In this document: positions 1 through 11,400 of the stretch, one piece after another
Position numbering within the stretch: the stretch's first letter is position 1
Layout of the letters: each line of letters opens with the position of its first letter
Source of the DNA: Sphagnum compactum
Taxonomy: Eukaryota > Bryophyta > Sphagnopsida > Sphagnales
Reading direction: 5' to 3'
Assembly (NCBI GenBank): GCA_965153455.1
Contig: OZ234493.1
Location: forward strand, 186,001-250,000
DNA length: 64,000 nucleotides
Notes under the pieces: model-generated
What the model saw: only the letters and a program-made list of their open reading frames with translations
Told to the model about the DNA's origin: nothing
Databases searched by the model: none
Translations under genes and position numbers: made by a program

Positions 1-1980
1 TTTGAAAATGTAAAATGAATGGTGCATGCATGCAAGTGCCCTGATGCAGTTGGGTGTGCCTCTACTGAGTTTGCAGGGATATGTGGACAAATACGTGAAG
101 ATTTGAAGGTTCTGAGGATACACTTGTCCCCACCCCCTGCAGTTTCCTGTTATATTTTAGAGCTGAAGGTTAGCGACAGACTTCACAAGACTTTACACTA
201 TTTCCCTTGAGGTCAGATGCAGCTTATTCTATTACCAGATGCTGTGTACTGCTTGGTTTTTTGCAGAGCAGGATTGTACAACTCTCTCTTGTGGATTAGG
301 TGAGGCTTTTGGGTAGTAGTAGAGGATATGGTGTGTCTCCTTTACTGTCTTCTGTCCTCTCAGAGGGAAAAAAAAGACACATTTGTGCATCATTTGTGTG
401 TTTATGCCTCTGCCTCTCTCCATCAACTAAATCTTATACATCTATGGACAAGATTTAAAATCACAATTTGAGAGAACAGAAGAAAAGTTTTATTGGGTTT
501 TCTGTGTTGTGGAAATTACATGATGTTCTTCTCCACCCCTCATTCTTCTCCACCCCGCAACAATAATATCAGACAAACAACAAAATCCTTGGGACTTTCG
601 TGTTGGATGTTACCCAAGCCACCAGCTGTGTGCTTTGTGTTGGAATTTGCTACTTGCACAACCAGAGATTGAGCTTCTTCTTCATCTTCATCTTCAAATT
701 GAGTACTTGTTTGTTAAATTTGTAGCTTCAATGTTTCTGTTGAAGTGTGTTCTAATTTTTACACCCAGATTTGAGCTTCTTGTCTGGACTTGATGCAAAG
801 CAACAGGTAAGGCTTTTGAAGGACGTCAACATTTTGATTGGTTCCTTTTTCTGCAGAAACACTGCTGATTGAGCAGCTTATTTGTCTTCAAATCTTCAAA
901 TTGTACATTTTCTTTCTTAGAATTAGGCAATGCAATGTTTCTGTTGAATTGTGTTCTAATTTTTGCATCCAGATCAAGCTTCTTCTCAGTAAGAACATGT
1001 CAGATTTTTTTAAGGACTTCCAATACTGCAATTCCTCCTCGGCAGAAAAACCTCTTTTGGGAATGAAGAAGATTGTCATACAGAAATTGTCCCATATGAT
1101 TTGTGTGGAATATTATCATCTAGTACATATTGCAAAATCTGACAACTTTATCTACTTTTGTAGAATGTGAACCCAAAGAATTTGGGATTTGAACTTTGAA
1201 AGAAAAGCAAAAGCAAAATTTGCAGTTGAGGAAGCAAAATAATTTTCAGTACTTTGTGATTTGCTTAAAATCCACAGAATTACCAATTTTGAATTTATTG
1301 AATTTATGAACCCTGAAAAAATGAAACAAATGGGGGAAAAAGTCCTTTTTTTTGTTTATTCATTTATTTATTTATTTATTTTATTTACTTATCTCAAAAT
1401 TATTAGTGTTGGGCAGATACCACATTTTTTATATATTTGTTGATTTTGGTTTCAAAATAGGTTTTAAGAACTGGGTTGGATCTTCTTCTTTTTTTTTTTT
1501 TTGCAAAATACAAAAGAAGAACACATTGTGTGCATTGTTTATTAGTTCATGCTAAACAAAAATTTAAGATTCCTAACAAAATGAGAGTACTAAGTAAATG
1601 TGTTTCAAAAATATAACACACAAATGTTGTGCAAGTGTAAATGTCAAAATATGTTCTACAAAAAAATGTAAACATAATAACTCAGCATGAAAATGCAAAG
1701 CATTATTTTGGTTATTTATTTACATACTATTTATTGCTTTGTTTATTTGCTCATTTGTTTAGTTATTTACTTATGTGGCATTTATTACTTTATTTATTTG
1801 TTCATTCATTTAGTTTATTTAGTTATGTGCAAATTTTGAAAGTAGAGAAATGTCATGAGTGGTGTTATTTTTAATATTACGTATTTGTCCAAAATTTTTT
1901 GAAAAAATTGGCCAAATTTTCAATATATCCACACACACACATACACAAATAAATTTAAATAAATAAATTACTTAAAATAT
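1..1980. other. AT-rich intergenic spacer
   Basis: No convincing coding exon was seen; the short open frames have no recognisable family. The stretch holds an imperfect direct duplication (about 668-785 and 867-992), long T-runs, (TTTA)n-like tracts near 1360-1390 and 1730-1830, and a short CA-rich run near 1930. It could include the 3' untranslated end of a gene to the left of the window. Confidence 0.5.
668..992. repeat. Imperfect direct duplication, about 120 bp per copy
   Basis: Copies at about 668-785 and 867-992 share a stretch reading CAATGTTTCTGTTGAA followed by TGTGTTCTAATTTTT and a pyrimidine-rich CTTCTTC block in the same order. The copies differ at scattered sites, so the duplication is not recent. 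No coding meaning is visible. Confidence 0.6.
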
Positions 1981-1983
1981 CAT

Positions 1984-2007
1984 TAATAATAATAATAATA
2001 ATAATAA
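1984..2007. repeat. (AAT)n microsatellite
   Basis: About eight AAT units lie at the boundary between the AT-rich spacer and the GC-rich promoter of the chlorophyllide a oxygenase gene. Confidence 0.85.
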
Positions 2008-2012
2008 CCGGT

Positions 2013-2314
2013 CATGAGTCAGCTCCGCGCTGGGCTGGAACCCTGGCCATGACTCAGCTCCGCGCCGGGCCGGGTCGGGTTACCCACCCGGCTGACAAAC
2101 GTCGGGTAATAAGAGGGGGGTTTTGCGAATACAGAGCGATTGGGTAAGGAAGACCCGCGATCGAAATGAGACACTGTGATTGGTCGATTCTCAAATTCGA
2201 GCTCTGTGATTGGTCGACATTCTACCTCTTGTTTCTTCGTTTTACGCTCGCGATCTTAGTTTGTCGCGCGCCCGCGCGCGCGCGAGAGAGAGAGAGAGTG
2301 AGCGAGCGAGCGAG
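2013..2314 (+). promoter_or_regulatory. Putative promoter and 5' UTR of the chlorophyllide a oxygenase gene
   Basis: GC content rises abruptly here. Two 23-bp near-copies (2013-2035 and 2048-2070) each carry a bZIP-type TGASTCA core (TGAGTCA at 2015, TGACTCA at 2050) followed by AGCTCCGCGC. Further down, CTGTGATTGGTCGA occurs twice exactly 30 bp apart (2174-2187 and 2204-2217); each has ATTGG, an inverted CCAAT box, and another ATTGG lies at 2139-2143. Just before the start codon are a CG-alternating run and a GA-rich tract (about 2265-2314). Factor assignments (bZIP, NF-Y) are inferred from motif cores only. No TATA box was recognised. Confidence 0.5.
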
Positions 2315-5300
2315 ATGGCGTCGCCTCTTCCTCTCTGCCTCTCTGCTCGAGCTTCTTGCTCCAGTTCTCCCTCTTCTTCTTCTTCTTCTTTTTCTTCTTC
2401 TTCTTCCTCCTGCCTCTCTTCAGTTGCGCCAGCTTTTGCCAGGTCTAGTGGAGAACCGTTTGCGCAATCCAACCGAATTGGGACTTGTGTTTCGAACTGT
2501 GTGCTCAATTCGACGCTAGCTTGTAGAAGATCCGCGGCGCACATAGTGGGAGGCAAGGAAGCGGCGACTTTGGCGGCGGCAGCGGGAGTGTCGAGTAGTA
2601 AGCATTATTATTGTGGAGAAAGTCGTGTTATTGGCAGAGCATTTGGTGGCAATTGTAGCGGGAGTAGAGGAGTTTGTAGTTGCGGAAGTTTGGTGGTACA
2701 GTGTATAGGACATTCGGGAACAACAAACACGGGTGGACGTAAATGGAAGGATGTTTTGAGGGAATCTGGTCATTTGGAGGATCCGTGTGTGTATTTAGCT
2801 GCCAGGAAGGGAGGAGGAGGAGGTGCTTACGATTTGAATTTGGCGTGGGAGCTTTTCCGTCAGGATGTTTTGTACTTGGATTGGAAGGCACGCCACGATG
2901 TCTCCGCCATTTTGGCCGCACATGATAAGGTTCAAGATAGGCATTGTGTGTGGTTTTTTTGGTCTGAAATTCCAGCATTTGCATGCAGTAATGGCATGAC
3001 TTTCAATGGAATGTCCTGCCATTTCGTCTCTTGTTACCGCGTCAGGCATTAGGGCTTCGACACAACACACGTGAGTAATATATTTGTTGTGCTTTCTACA
3101 GTCTCTCTTTTCTCATTGAAGATAGCTTGGTGTTGGTTATTATTTCCTAGTAATACCATCCGAGCTGGTGTGATGATGGTGTAGGTAGTGGAGGTTTTGA
3201 ATCCTCTTGCACGGGACCAGAAAGCTGTGGACACTATGCGGGCTGATCTGAGCAGCTTGCAGGAGAAGCTATCCAAAGCTCATACTCAGGTACTTTTCTG
3301 TATTTCAAGGAGTTGGAAGTAGCGTACTTTCTTCTTTATGCCTCCATTAGGTTTTCTTCATTGCACAAGATGCTCTATTGAGTGGACTGTTCGATTCCAA
3401 GAAATAAGAGCATCTTCTGCAAAAATCCAAGACTTCTCTAATGCAGAAGATGCTCTATTTCTTGGATTTGTTCTAAGAGTAGTCTCCTATCCACCATTAG
3501 GTTTTTTGTTTTACATTGTGAGACTATGTCCGTCTGTCAAATGGAATGATCTTGGGAGGTTCTGTCACCATACCGTGAATTGTGACAAATGGATTTGTGT
3601 GTCATAATGATGCTGTGAAGGGGATACATAGTAAGTGTGGACCTCACATGGTGCGTGGCAGGTCCATCTGTCAGAGGCAAGAGTGGTCCATACATTGCAG
3701 AAGTTGGCAGAAATGGAAATGGTAGTGAATGACAAGTTACTAGAGCAGAAGAAGACACATTGGCCAATTTCAGCTGCAAACATTGTCACACCAGATCAGG
3801 GAGTCAGCACTAGATCTGATGAGGATTCCCAACTTTCTGGATCAACAGCAGGCTTTTCAAGGCGAAAGTTACTTGATGTCTCTGGACCTGTGGGACCCTA
3901 CCCTGCAAAGTTCAAAGACTTTTGGTACCCTGTTGCTTTTTCAGATGACATTGATTCCAGCACAATGGTGAGTCATTGCTTTTAGGTAGCTGCAATGATC
4001 TTCCTTCATACTGGATGTAGCAGTGTGCTCTGTTGCAGAGCTTGCTTATGCACTTGGCACATGAATACATTGGTGCAAGATTCAATAAAGTCTAAAAAGT
4101 CTAAAAGCATGTTGCAATTCCATGCTCCTTAGAAGTGAAGTTGCTGATTTTGTGTTGTGAGAACAGGTTCCCTTTGAGAGCTTTGAAGAGTCATGGGTGA
4201 TTTTCCGGGGTAAAGATGGTCACCCAGGCTGTGTACGAGATGCATGTGCGCACAGGTCTTGTCCTTTGTCTCTTGGCAAAGTAGAAGATGGCCGCATCCA
4301 GTGTCCCTACCATGGTGAGTGAGAACTCCCCTGCAATTTGATATCTCTGCTGCTCAAACTGTAGTTCAAAAGTCTGCATTCTTCTGTAAGTTTTGTGTCA
4401 GGGTGTAGATGTTGACAATCTGCAGTTTTGACCAAGGTAGAAAATGGTCTCTGTAAGATGTAGCAATGTTGCATTGGAAGAAGAACCTTTTTCCTGATCA
4501 ATGATATGTGAAAAATGTGTGGGTGATAGGTTGGGAGTATGGGAACACTGGAAAATGTGAGAAGATGCCATCAACAAGGCAAGTGAATGCAACGCTACAG
4601 ACACTGCCTTGCATAGAGCAGGATGGCATGGTGTGGATATGGCCTGGAAGTTCAATACCTGCAACTACACTACCTGCTTTATTGCCCCCTGCCAACTACA
4701 CAATTCATGCTCAGGTTTGTTCCAAAATATTTGATCATATGCTCCCCACCAGAAAAAAAACATCTTTCCCTTTTGGTTTGTGAAAAGGAATGATAGCAAA
4801 CATTCCTCTGTCTAGATATGATGCAAAGAGAAGAGGAGTAGACAACCAGTTTGATGTATTACAGAGTCCAAATTAACACTAGCTACCAACAGCAGTCCTG
4901 GAAAATAGTAGACAATGCAATGTCATGATGCCTTAGCTCTCTTGGTGTGTGCCAAATGTAGATTGTGTTGGAGCTGCCTGTTGAGCATGGCTTGTTGGTT
5001 GAGAATCTGCTGGATTTGGCGCATGCACCCTTCACACACACTACCACATTTGCGAGGGGCTGGACGGTTCCTAGGTGTGTATCTCACGATCATGATTGTA
5101 TCAAAGTTGCCTGCAAGACACATTCTCCGTACCCCCAGTAGCTGTGAGCAAAATTTCCATTTCCATATCTTTACTGTACAACAGTGGGAGTACTACTTTT
5201 TCAGCAGGACATGTACTGCACTTGAAATGGTAAATGTGGTACTATGCCTATTGAAAAGACTAGGAGAAGTTCTGTCCTTAGTCAAGGAGACTCTGTGCTA

Positions 5301-6071
5301 TGAGTTGCATTATGTCAACAAGAGGTATTGCTCCAGGAATGAAAATGCCTGCCTGTGCAGCTCCTTGTACCTGACTTCCACAGATCATGCTAATTGACTA
5401 ATGTGTAAACTGCAGTTCTTCAGAGCAAAGTTGTGCTCATTGTTTTCTAAATTCTTTTTCTGCAGCTTTGTGAAATTCAGGACACCAATGGCAAAATTGC
5501 GAGGCACTTGGGACCCATATCCTATAGCCATGGAGTTCCAACCTCCATGCATGGTGCTCTCTACCATTGGACTGGAGAAGCCTGGGAAATTGGATGGCTC
5601 AGATGTGGAGTTATGCCCAAAACACCTTCATCAGCTGCATGTGTGCATACCATCATCTCCAGGAAAGACAAGGCTATTATATCGGATGGCCCTGGACTTT
5701 GCCCCATTTCTCAAGCATGTTCCTTTTATCCAATATTTGTGGCAACATCTTGCTAACCAGGTAAAGCAGGGGGTCATAACAGCATTGTCCACCTGATTGA
5801 ATATGAATGGTACATGTCCAATTTCTGTTGCAGCAGTACCTTAACATCAGTCGGTGGCATTCAAGGAGAATGAGCTCTTGAACATTCAATTGTGGGGGGA
5901 TGTACATGCTCACAGGTGTTAGGTGAAGATCTGAGGCTTGTAGAGGGGCAGCAGGATCGTATGCGAAGGGGTGCCAATGTTTGGAACCTTCCTGTTGCAT
6001 ATGATAAGCTTGGAGTCCGATACCGACAGTGGAGAAAGGGGATTGAAGCTGCTGATGAGCAGATCCCATAA
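2315..6071 (+). CDS. CAO: Chlorophyllide a oxygenase, chloroplastic
   Basis: Converts chlorophyllide a to chlorophyllide b, the step that supplies chlorophyll b for light-harvesting complexes in plastids. Exons: 2315-2929, 3185-3289, 3662-3967, 4167-4314, 4530-4714, 4962-5074, 5466-5760, 5916-6071; all introns GT-AG; total 1923 nt, 640 aa. The Ser-rich N-terminus looks like a transit peptide. The regulatory A domain starts near residue 170 and continues through exons 2-3. Rieske [2Fe-2S] ligands are C369, H371, C388, H391. The mononuclear iron motif is N468, D471, H474, H479 ([12 protein letters not shown]). The C-terminal block [11 protein letters not shown] is typical. It is longer than the roughly 540-aa Arabidopsis protein because of its N-terminus. 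ATG 2315 was chosen as the first ATG in frame, directly before the Ser-rich leader. Identification is firm; exon edges were not tested against transcripts. Confidence 0.93.
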
Positions 6072-7080
6072 GACACGTGATTAGGAAGCCCAGTTCAACT
6101 TGCAACATACTCTTTCAGCTCGATATGTGGGGGTTGATTATGGGGTCCAAAATTTGGTGAAGAATTTTGGATCCCCTCTGGCTCCCTAATGTTTTTCATG
6201 TGGCTTTTCATGGCTTTTTAGCATCAATCCCAGCATGAAAGAGCTTCCTTGATGCACTCTGTGAGAGAGAGGGTCTCATCATGGTGTCTTCTTTAGCACT
6301 TCAAGAATCGCACCTGTACAGTTTGTACTATGTGGTGGAATGGGTCTTGCAAACAGCTTCCCAGTTATACTTTCATCATGGTTGAGAGTGGGATGATGAT
6401 GCTGGCATGCAAATTCACCAACTTGTATTTTGTGCATTGTTTGTGATTATGGAATCCAGTCACAGCTGAAGTAAGAAGAGATGCAATTGATGAGGAGTCA
6501 TGGTGGAGAATCATTTCTTGGCAGGGACAATAATCCTGCAGAGCAAGAAGGTATTTACTACACTCCAAAACCAGTGAATACCCAAGGGAGAATGTCATCA
6601 TGGTTTAGGTTGCTGATTACTAAGATCAAGAGGTTTGGATTATGTTTTATTTTGTATGGTTGTTTAAAAATTTCACTTTTCTTTTTGCAACTGTGGATGT
6701 TGCCAATGATCAGAAGCATGTGATTTAGTCTTTCAGTTTTGATTCAATTTGCTGAACACTAGAGAAGCTTCAATACATAGTATCTTTGCACGGTCATCTT
6801 CTTGTTCTTCTTGAATTTGATCTTTGTGGTTTGAATGAAATGACTTTGCACTGATTTGTTGTTTGCAAACATGGATCTTGTCATGCTCTTGCCATGATGT
6901 TTCTTGAAAATCGATTTGGCAATAATTTGTTGTTTTTGCAAACATGATGCATCTCTTGCAATGCTCTTGCAATGTTCTTGTTGACAGTCAGATTTTTGCA
7001 TGAAATTTGGTTGTTGCAAACATAATCTTACTTGTGGCCATTGTTGTGTAAACCAGTAAATGGACACTTTTTTTTTTGCT
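6072..7080. other. CAO 3' flank and spacer
   Basis: No supported gene. The first few hundred bases are probably CAO 3' untranslated sequence. About 6830-6990 carries two loosely similar units containing TTTGTTGTTTGCAAACATG. Short open frames on both strands have no family resemblance. Confidence 0.45.
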
Positions 7081-7084
7081 GCAT

Positions 7085-7530
7085 TTCCACTGGTAGTGGT
7101 TTCCATGGATTCTGCAGCTTTTCTACTGGTATTAGTTCTCAAGGACTGCAGAATTTTCATTGGTAGTAGTTACCATGGATTCTGCAGATTTTGCACTCAT
7201 AGTAGTTTTCATGGATTCTGTAGATTTTGCACTCGCTAGTATTTTTCATGGATTCTCCAAATTTTTTACTGATAGTAGTTTTCACAGGTTCTGCAGATTT
7301 TGCACTGGTAAATTGTTTCCAAGGGTTCTGCAAATTTTGCAGTGAGAGTAGTTTCCATAGATTTTGCACCGTTGTAGGATTCTGCACATTTCTCAGGGTA
7401 GTTCCTATGGGATTCTACAGATTTTGCACTGGTAGTAGTTTCCACGGATTCTGCAGATTTTCCACTGATATAGTACATATTTTGTATTTTCCATTGATTC
7501 TGCAGATTTTTCCCTAGCAGTTTCCAGGGA
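7085..7530. repeat. Degenerate minisatellite, about 36-bp period
   Basis: Roughly a dozen diverged units share the core CATGGATTCTGCAGATTTT, then GCACTGGTAGTAGTTTC. The best-preserved units lie near 7170-7235 and 7420-7475. The several overlapping short open frames on both strands here come from the repeat and are not genes. Confidence 0.8.
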
Positions 7531-7620
7531 TTTCCTAAGCACTAAAAATAAAGGTCTATTTCCATTGGGCTGCTGTGATGAGAGAGACAAGAGAAATGCC
7601 AAAGAAGGCATTTGTAAAGA

Positions 7621-7800
7621 ATAGCCTAGCGCCTCTTCACCACAAGGTTACTAAACCTTTGTCAGGGGTGGGTTCTATGTCAACCATTTCAATGTAATGG
7701 GTGGGGCTTTATTCGGCACCTGTAAATGAGAGCCTTTTTCATCATAAGGTTACTGCACTTTTATCTGGGGTGAGCTCTATGTCAATCACTTCAATGTAAA
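7621..7800. repeat. Direct repeat, about 77 bp, copies about 103 bp apart
   Basis: Unit 1 (about 7621-7697) and unit 2 (about 7724-7800) share AAGGTTACT, GGGGTG, TCTATGTCAA and TTCAATGTAA in the same order and spacing. They are diverged at roughly a quarter of positions by eye. Confidence 0.65.
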
Positions 7801-8458
7801 TCTAGCATAGAGTAGGGCAGTTGAGAGAGAGGTTGAGCATTGGGGGAAGGAGGAGAGGGATTGGTTTTTTGTGGAGGGACAATGACCATGTGAATTGGTG
7901 TTGAAAGAGAGTTCTAGATTTGAGTTTACATTTTGTTGAGGATAATGACAGTGATCACAACTTAATGGAAAATGACGAGAGCCCTGCCAAACCACTGGAA
8001 AACCAACTAAAATGGAACCCTTTTCAAAATTCTTGATGCATTAGCCACTTTCCAGTGGAGAGCTGCAATAAGTAATCAATGTTAAGAATTTTGAGAACAT
8101 TTCATATGTAAGGAAAAAATGCATTTATCAATGTTTGAGAAGTAAAGTTATGAGCTGATTGTGAGCACAGCTAGCTGGAGCAAATGTAATGGAAAGCTCC
8201 TTGGGAGCAAATTTAATGGAAAGCTCCTTAGGAAAGGGATGGGGGGAGAGAGGAGAGGAAAGATGGAATTGATGTCCTAAGTGAAGATGTACAGGGAAAT
8301 TAGAGTGAAAACGAGAAAGTTGGAATTGTCATCTTCTCCAAATCGCTGGTACCATTCCATCCAGAATGAGCTGCTTCTAGAAGTCCGGCAAAACATAAGC
8401 GCGAGCGCGCACACAGTTGTGCACACAAAATAGACCCAAGAGATTTCCTGCGCAAAAC
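7801..8458. other. Spacer and 5' flank of the SDR gene
   Basis: No gene seen. A short tandem duplication containing AATGGAAAGCTCCTT lies near 8180-8230. A CG/CA-rich run (about 8398-8428) lies just before the SDR start codon and is probably part of its 5' UTR. Confidence 0.45.
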
Positions 8459-11400
8459 ATGGCGAGCTCTGCAGTGTTACAACGATGGAGTCTGGAAGGC
8501 AAGACGGCGCTTGTCACGGGTGGTACTCGAGGCATCGGGTACGCAGCAGTCTGTTCTTCTTGTTCTCTCTTTGTTCTTCACGCTTTGCTACATCTGCCTG
8601 GTTTTGTGATTGATTCCAGTGGAAAACTTTTGTGTTGCACTCCGATTGACAAGTTCCCTTTATGCTTTTTTTTCTTTTGATGTTTTTTGTTCTCGGGTGA
8701 TTGGTTTGTAGAATTTGTTGTCTTGGTTGCTGTTTCTGGCATGAATTTCCTTTGATGATATCATGGTGTAGACTTTGCTGTATCCAGAGTACAGGTTGAA
8801 ATCTGTAAACATTCTTGGCATCTGGAGTTTGTTCCAGATGGAAGTTTGGCCCCATTTTGTCTGTGTGTGGACATGTATTGAAAAATCACATACTTTCTCT
8901 GTTTTATTTCCTCTCTTCTTTTCTCTCTGTGTTTCCCCTTTTGTGTTGTTTTGTTTGTTAGTTACGAGTTTCTGTTGCAAGTCCGGAAGCAACAGGAAGA
9001 CTCAGCCATGATACTGGCTAGTCGTTGTAAGTGGGGAGCTTTGAAGTCCACTTGGTCTTGTTTGTTTTTCCACTGTTTTTTTGTTTTGGTTTCCCCTCTT
9101 CTTTTCTCTCTGTATTTCCCCTTTCTGTGTTGTTTTGTTGTTAGTTGCTAGCCAATATTATGGCTGAGTTTTCCCATTGCTTCTGAACTTGCAACAGAAA
9201 CTCAGTACACAACTCGGTACACAGGTTAGTGGTTACGCTAGCCTATACCCACTGTAGGGAGCTGATGAAGTCAGTGGGAAAGTTGTGATAGATAAGTAGC
9301 CATCATACCTGTTACCGTTGATGGTCCTTGAACGATTTAGAGACTGTCAATTTTGTTCATACTGCGCATGTGTGTATTTTTTGTTTTTCCATTCTAGTGT
9401 TGTCCCTTTTGTGTTGTTCATTCTTCCCAGTTCTGTAAGTACTTATCTGGAATCTTGCTTTTGACTTAAAGGAGAAGTTTTAACCTAGTCTTGGCTTTCT
9501 TAATCATGAGTATGGAGAATTTCTTGATGCCCATGAGAGTTAAATTTAGATTTCTGTAATTGGATCTTTTTGCCCTCTGGTTTGGTGGAGATTGGGGATG
9601 CTTCGGAGAAAAGTGTCTTGCTATTGCTAGCAGTTCTTGTGACTCGCCCCTGACTCTCGTTGTTCGGAGTTGCAAGTGATGGCAATTGATCATTGCCATA
9701 CATGATCAAGTTGAAGGTACTGACACTTTGTGTCAACATTCACAACATTTAGAACACATCAGTGCTGTTGAAGGTACTGACACTTTGTGTCGACTTCTGT
9801 AATGTTCAGACTGCAACTGTGCAGTTGAAGGTACTGACAGTTCGTATCATCATTCACAATGTTCAAACTGGACTCTTTGCAGTCAGTTTTAGGTGCAACC
9901 TTGACAGATGCAGTAAGTCTGTCTTTTGGTTCCCATATGTGTATCAGTGGGTTTTCTCTCTTTGTGCACATTGAGGTCTATGAAGGGTTAGATTTTCTGG
10001 TCACATTGTCTCCTTTGCTTTCGCTTTCTCACAGGATTCTGCATTTTCATAGTGTTGTTTGAAAGTGTTGTGGTTTTGATACTTGTTTTTGGTTTTTCTC
10101 TTCTGTTGGAATTCACCTGAGAATTTAACTTATTCAATTGTGGGAGTGTCTTTCCAGACGGGCAATTGTGGAAGAGCTGGCCGCATTTGGAGTTTCAGTG
10201 TACACATGTGCAAGATCTGCAGATGATCTCCAAAAATCCTTGGAGACTTGGAGGGATGCGGGTTGGAAAGTTGAAGGCTCGGTTTGTGACTTGTCTGTGC
10301 GTGAGGCGCGAGTGGAGCTTTTCAGCAAAGTGCATGCCCATTTTGGAGGAAAGCTTAATATCTTGGTTAGCCAGTTGCACTTTTAACCATCTCACCATGC
10401 CAATGTCAGTATGCAAATGTAGTGGAGGCCTGAAATGGAATATATGGTTATATGTCTTTCCCATTCTATCTTTACATCCATTGTTTACTTTATTGTATTT
10501 TTTCTAGGTCTCTCGAGTCTGGCCGATATCACAACTTTGTCTTCCCATTGCTTCCAGAAATGTGACAGAAATTCAGGACAGAGTTTTCTATAATTGTTTG
10601 CTTGAAAATCTACACCTTCTGTTGGGAGCAGCCAGTGGGCAGTAATCGCAGCTGGTATTCATGATGAAAGGTGATGGTCGCGTACATTGTGAGTGACACT
10701 CACTGGGTTATGATTCTTGTCAGGTTGTTTTGGTTTGGCTGGGACCTACATAATGTTTATCTCCAAACTGATATTTTTGAGGGGGTTTTTAATCTCTTGA
10801 TAATGACCAATGCCTTTGTGTTTCTGTGGATGTTAGAAAGATGCAATCAACGTGTCTTTGTATGTGGCAATATTTCTCTGTGCAGGGGAATGGAAAAGTC
10901 TTGTGGATTGCAGGATAAAGCAGGGTGTAGACAGGGTGAACAGGTTATTGGGTGTTTATTGAATTCTTGTCCATGTGTGGAATTTGGCATAATGCTGGGA
11001 AATTGAGGCAGACAAAGGACAAGATTATCAGTTATGGGTGTAACATGTACTGATGAAATGGAATTCTTTTGATGAATTCATGGATTTTACAACATGAGTC
11101 TAACAATTTTATTGGTTGATATCCCCTGATGGATACTAGAGAGAAATCTGTAATCTCAGAGTCAACACAATTTGAGTATCTACATATAGATTCTGGATTT
11201 TTTTCCCAGGACCCTCTGTTCTGATATTATCAAATGGGAATTGGTGTTCAGGTCAATAATGTGGGTACAAATATCCGGAAGCCCACAGTGGAGTATACAT
11301 CGGAAGAATTTGCCTTTATCATGGCAACCAATTTTGAGTCTGTATATCATACATCTCAGCTTGCTCACCCACTTTTGAAAGCATCTGGCAATGGAAGTAT

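Noticed and set aside
2242-2556. Minus-strand Glu-rich open frame opposite CAO exon 1
   Set aside because: It is the complement of the Ser-codon (TCT) runs of the CAO transit peptide; no independent support.
7157-7517. Several overlapping open frames with repeated CKICRI- or DSADFAL-like words
   Set aside because: They arise from the 36-bp minisatellite in different frames, not from a gene.
9700-9980. Open frames in SDR intron 1
   Set aside because: They cover a 58-bp tandem repeat within an intron that the SDR reading frame requires to be spliced.
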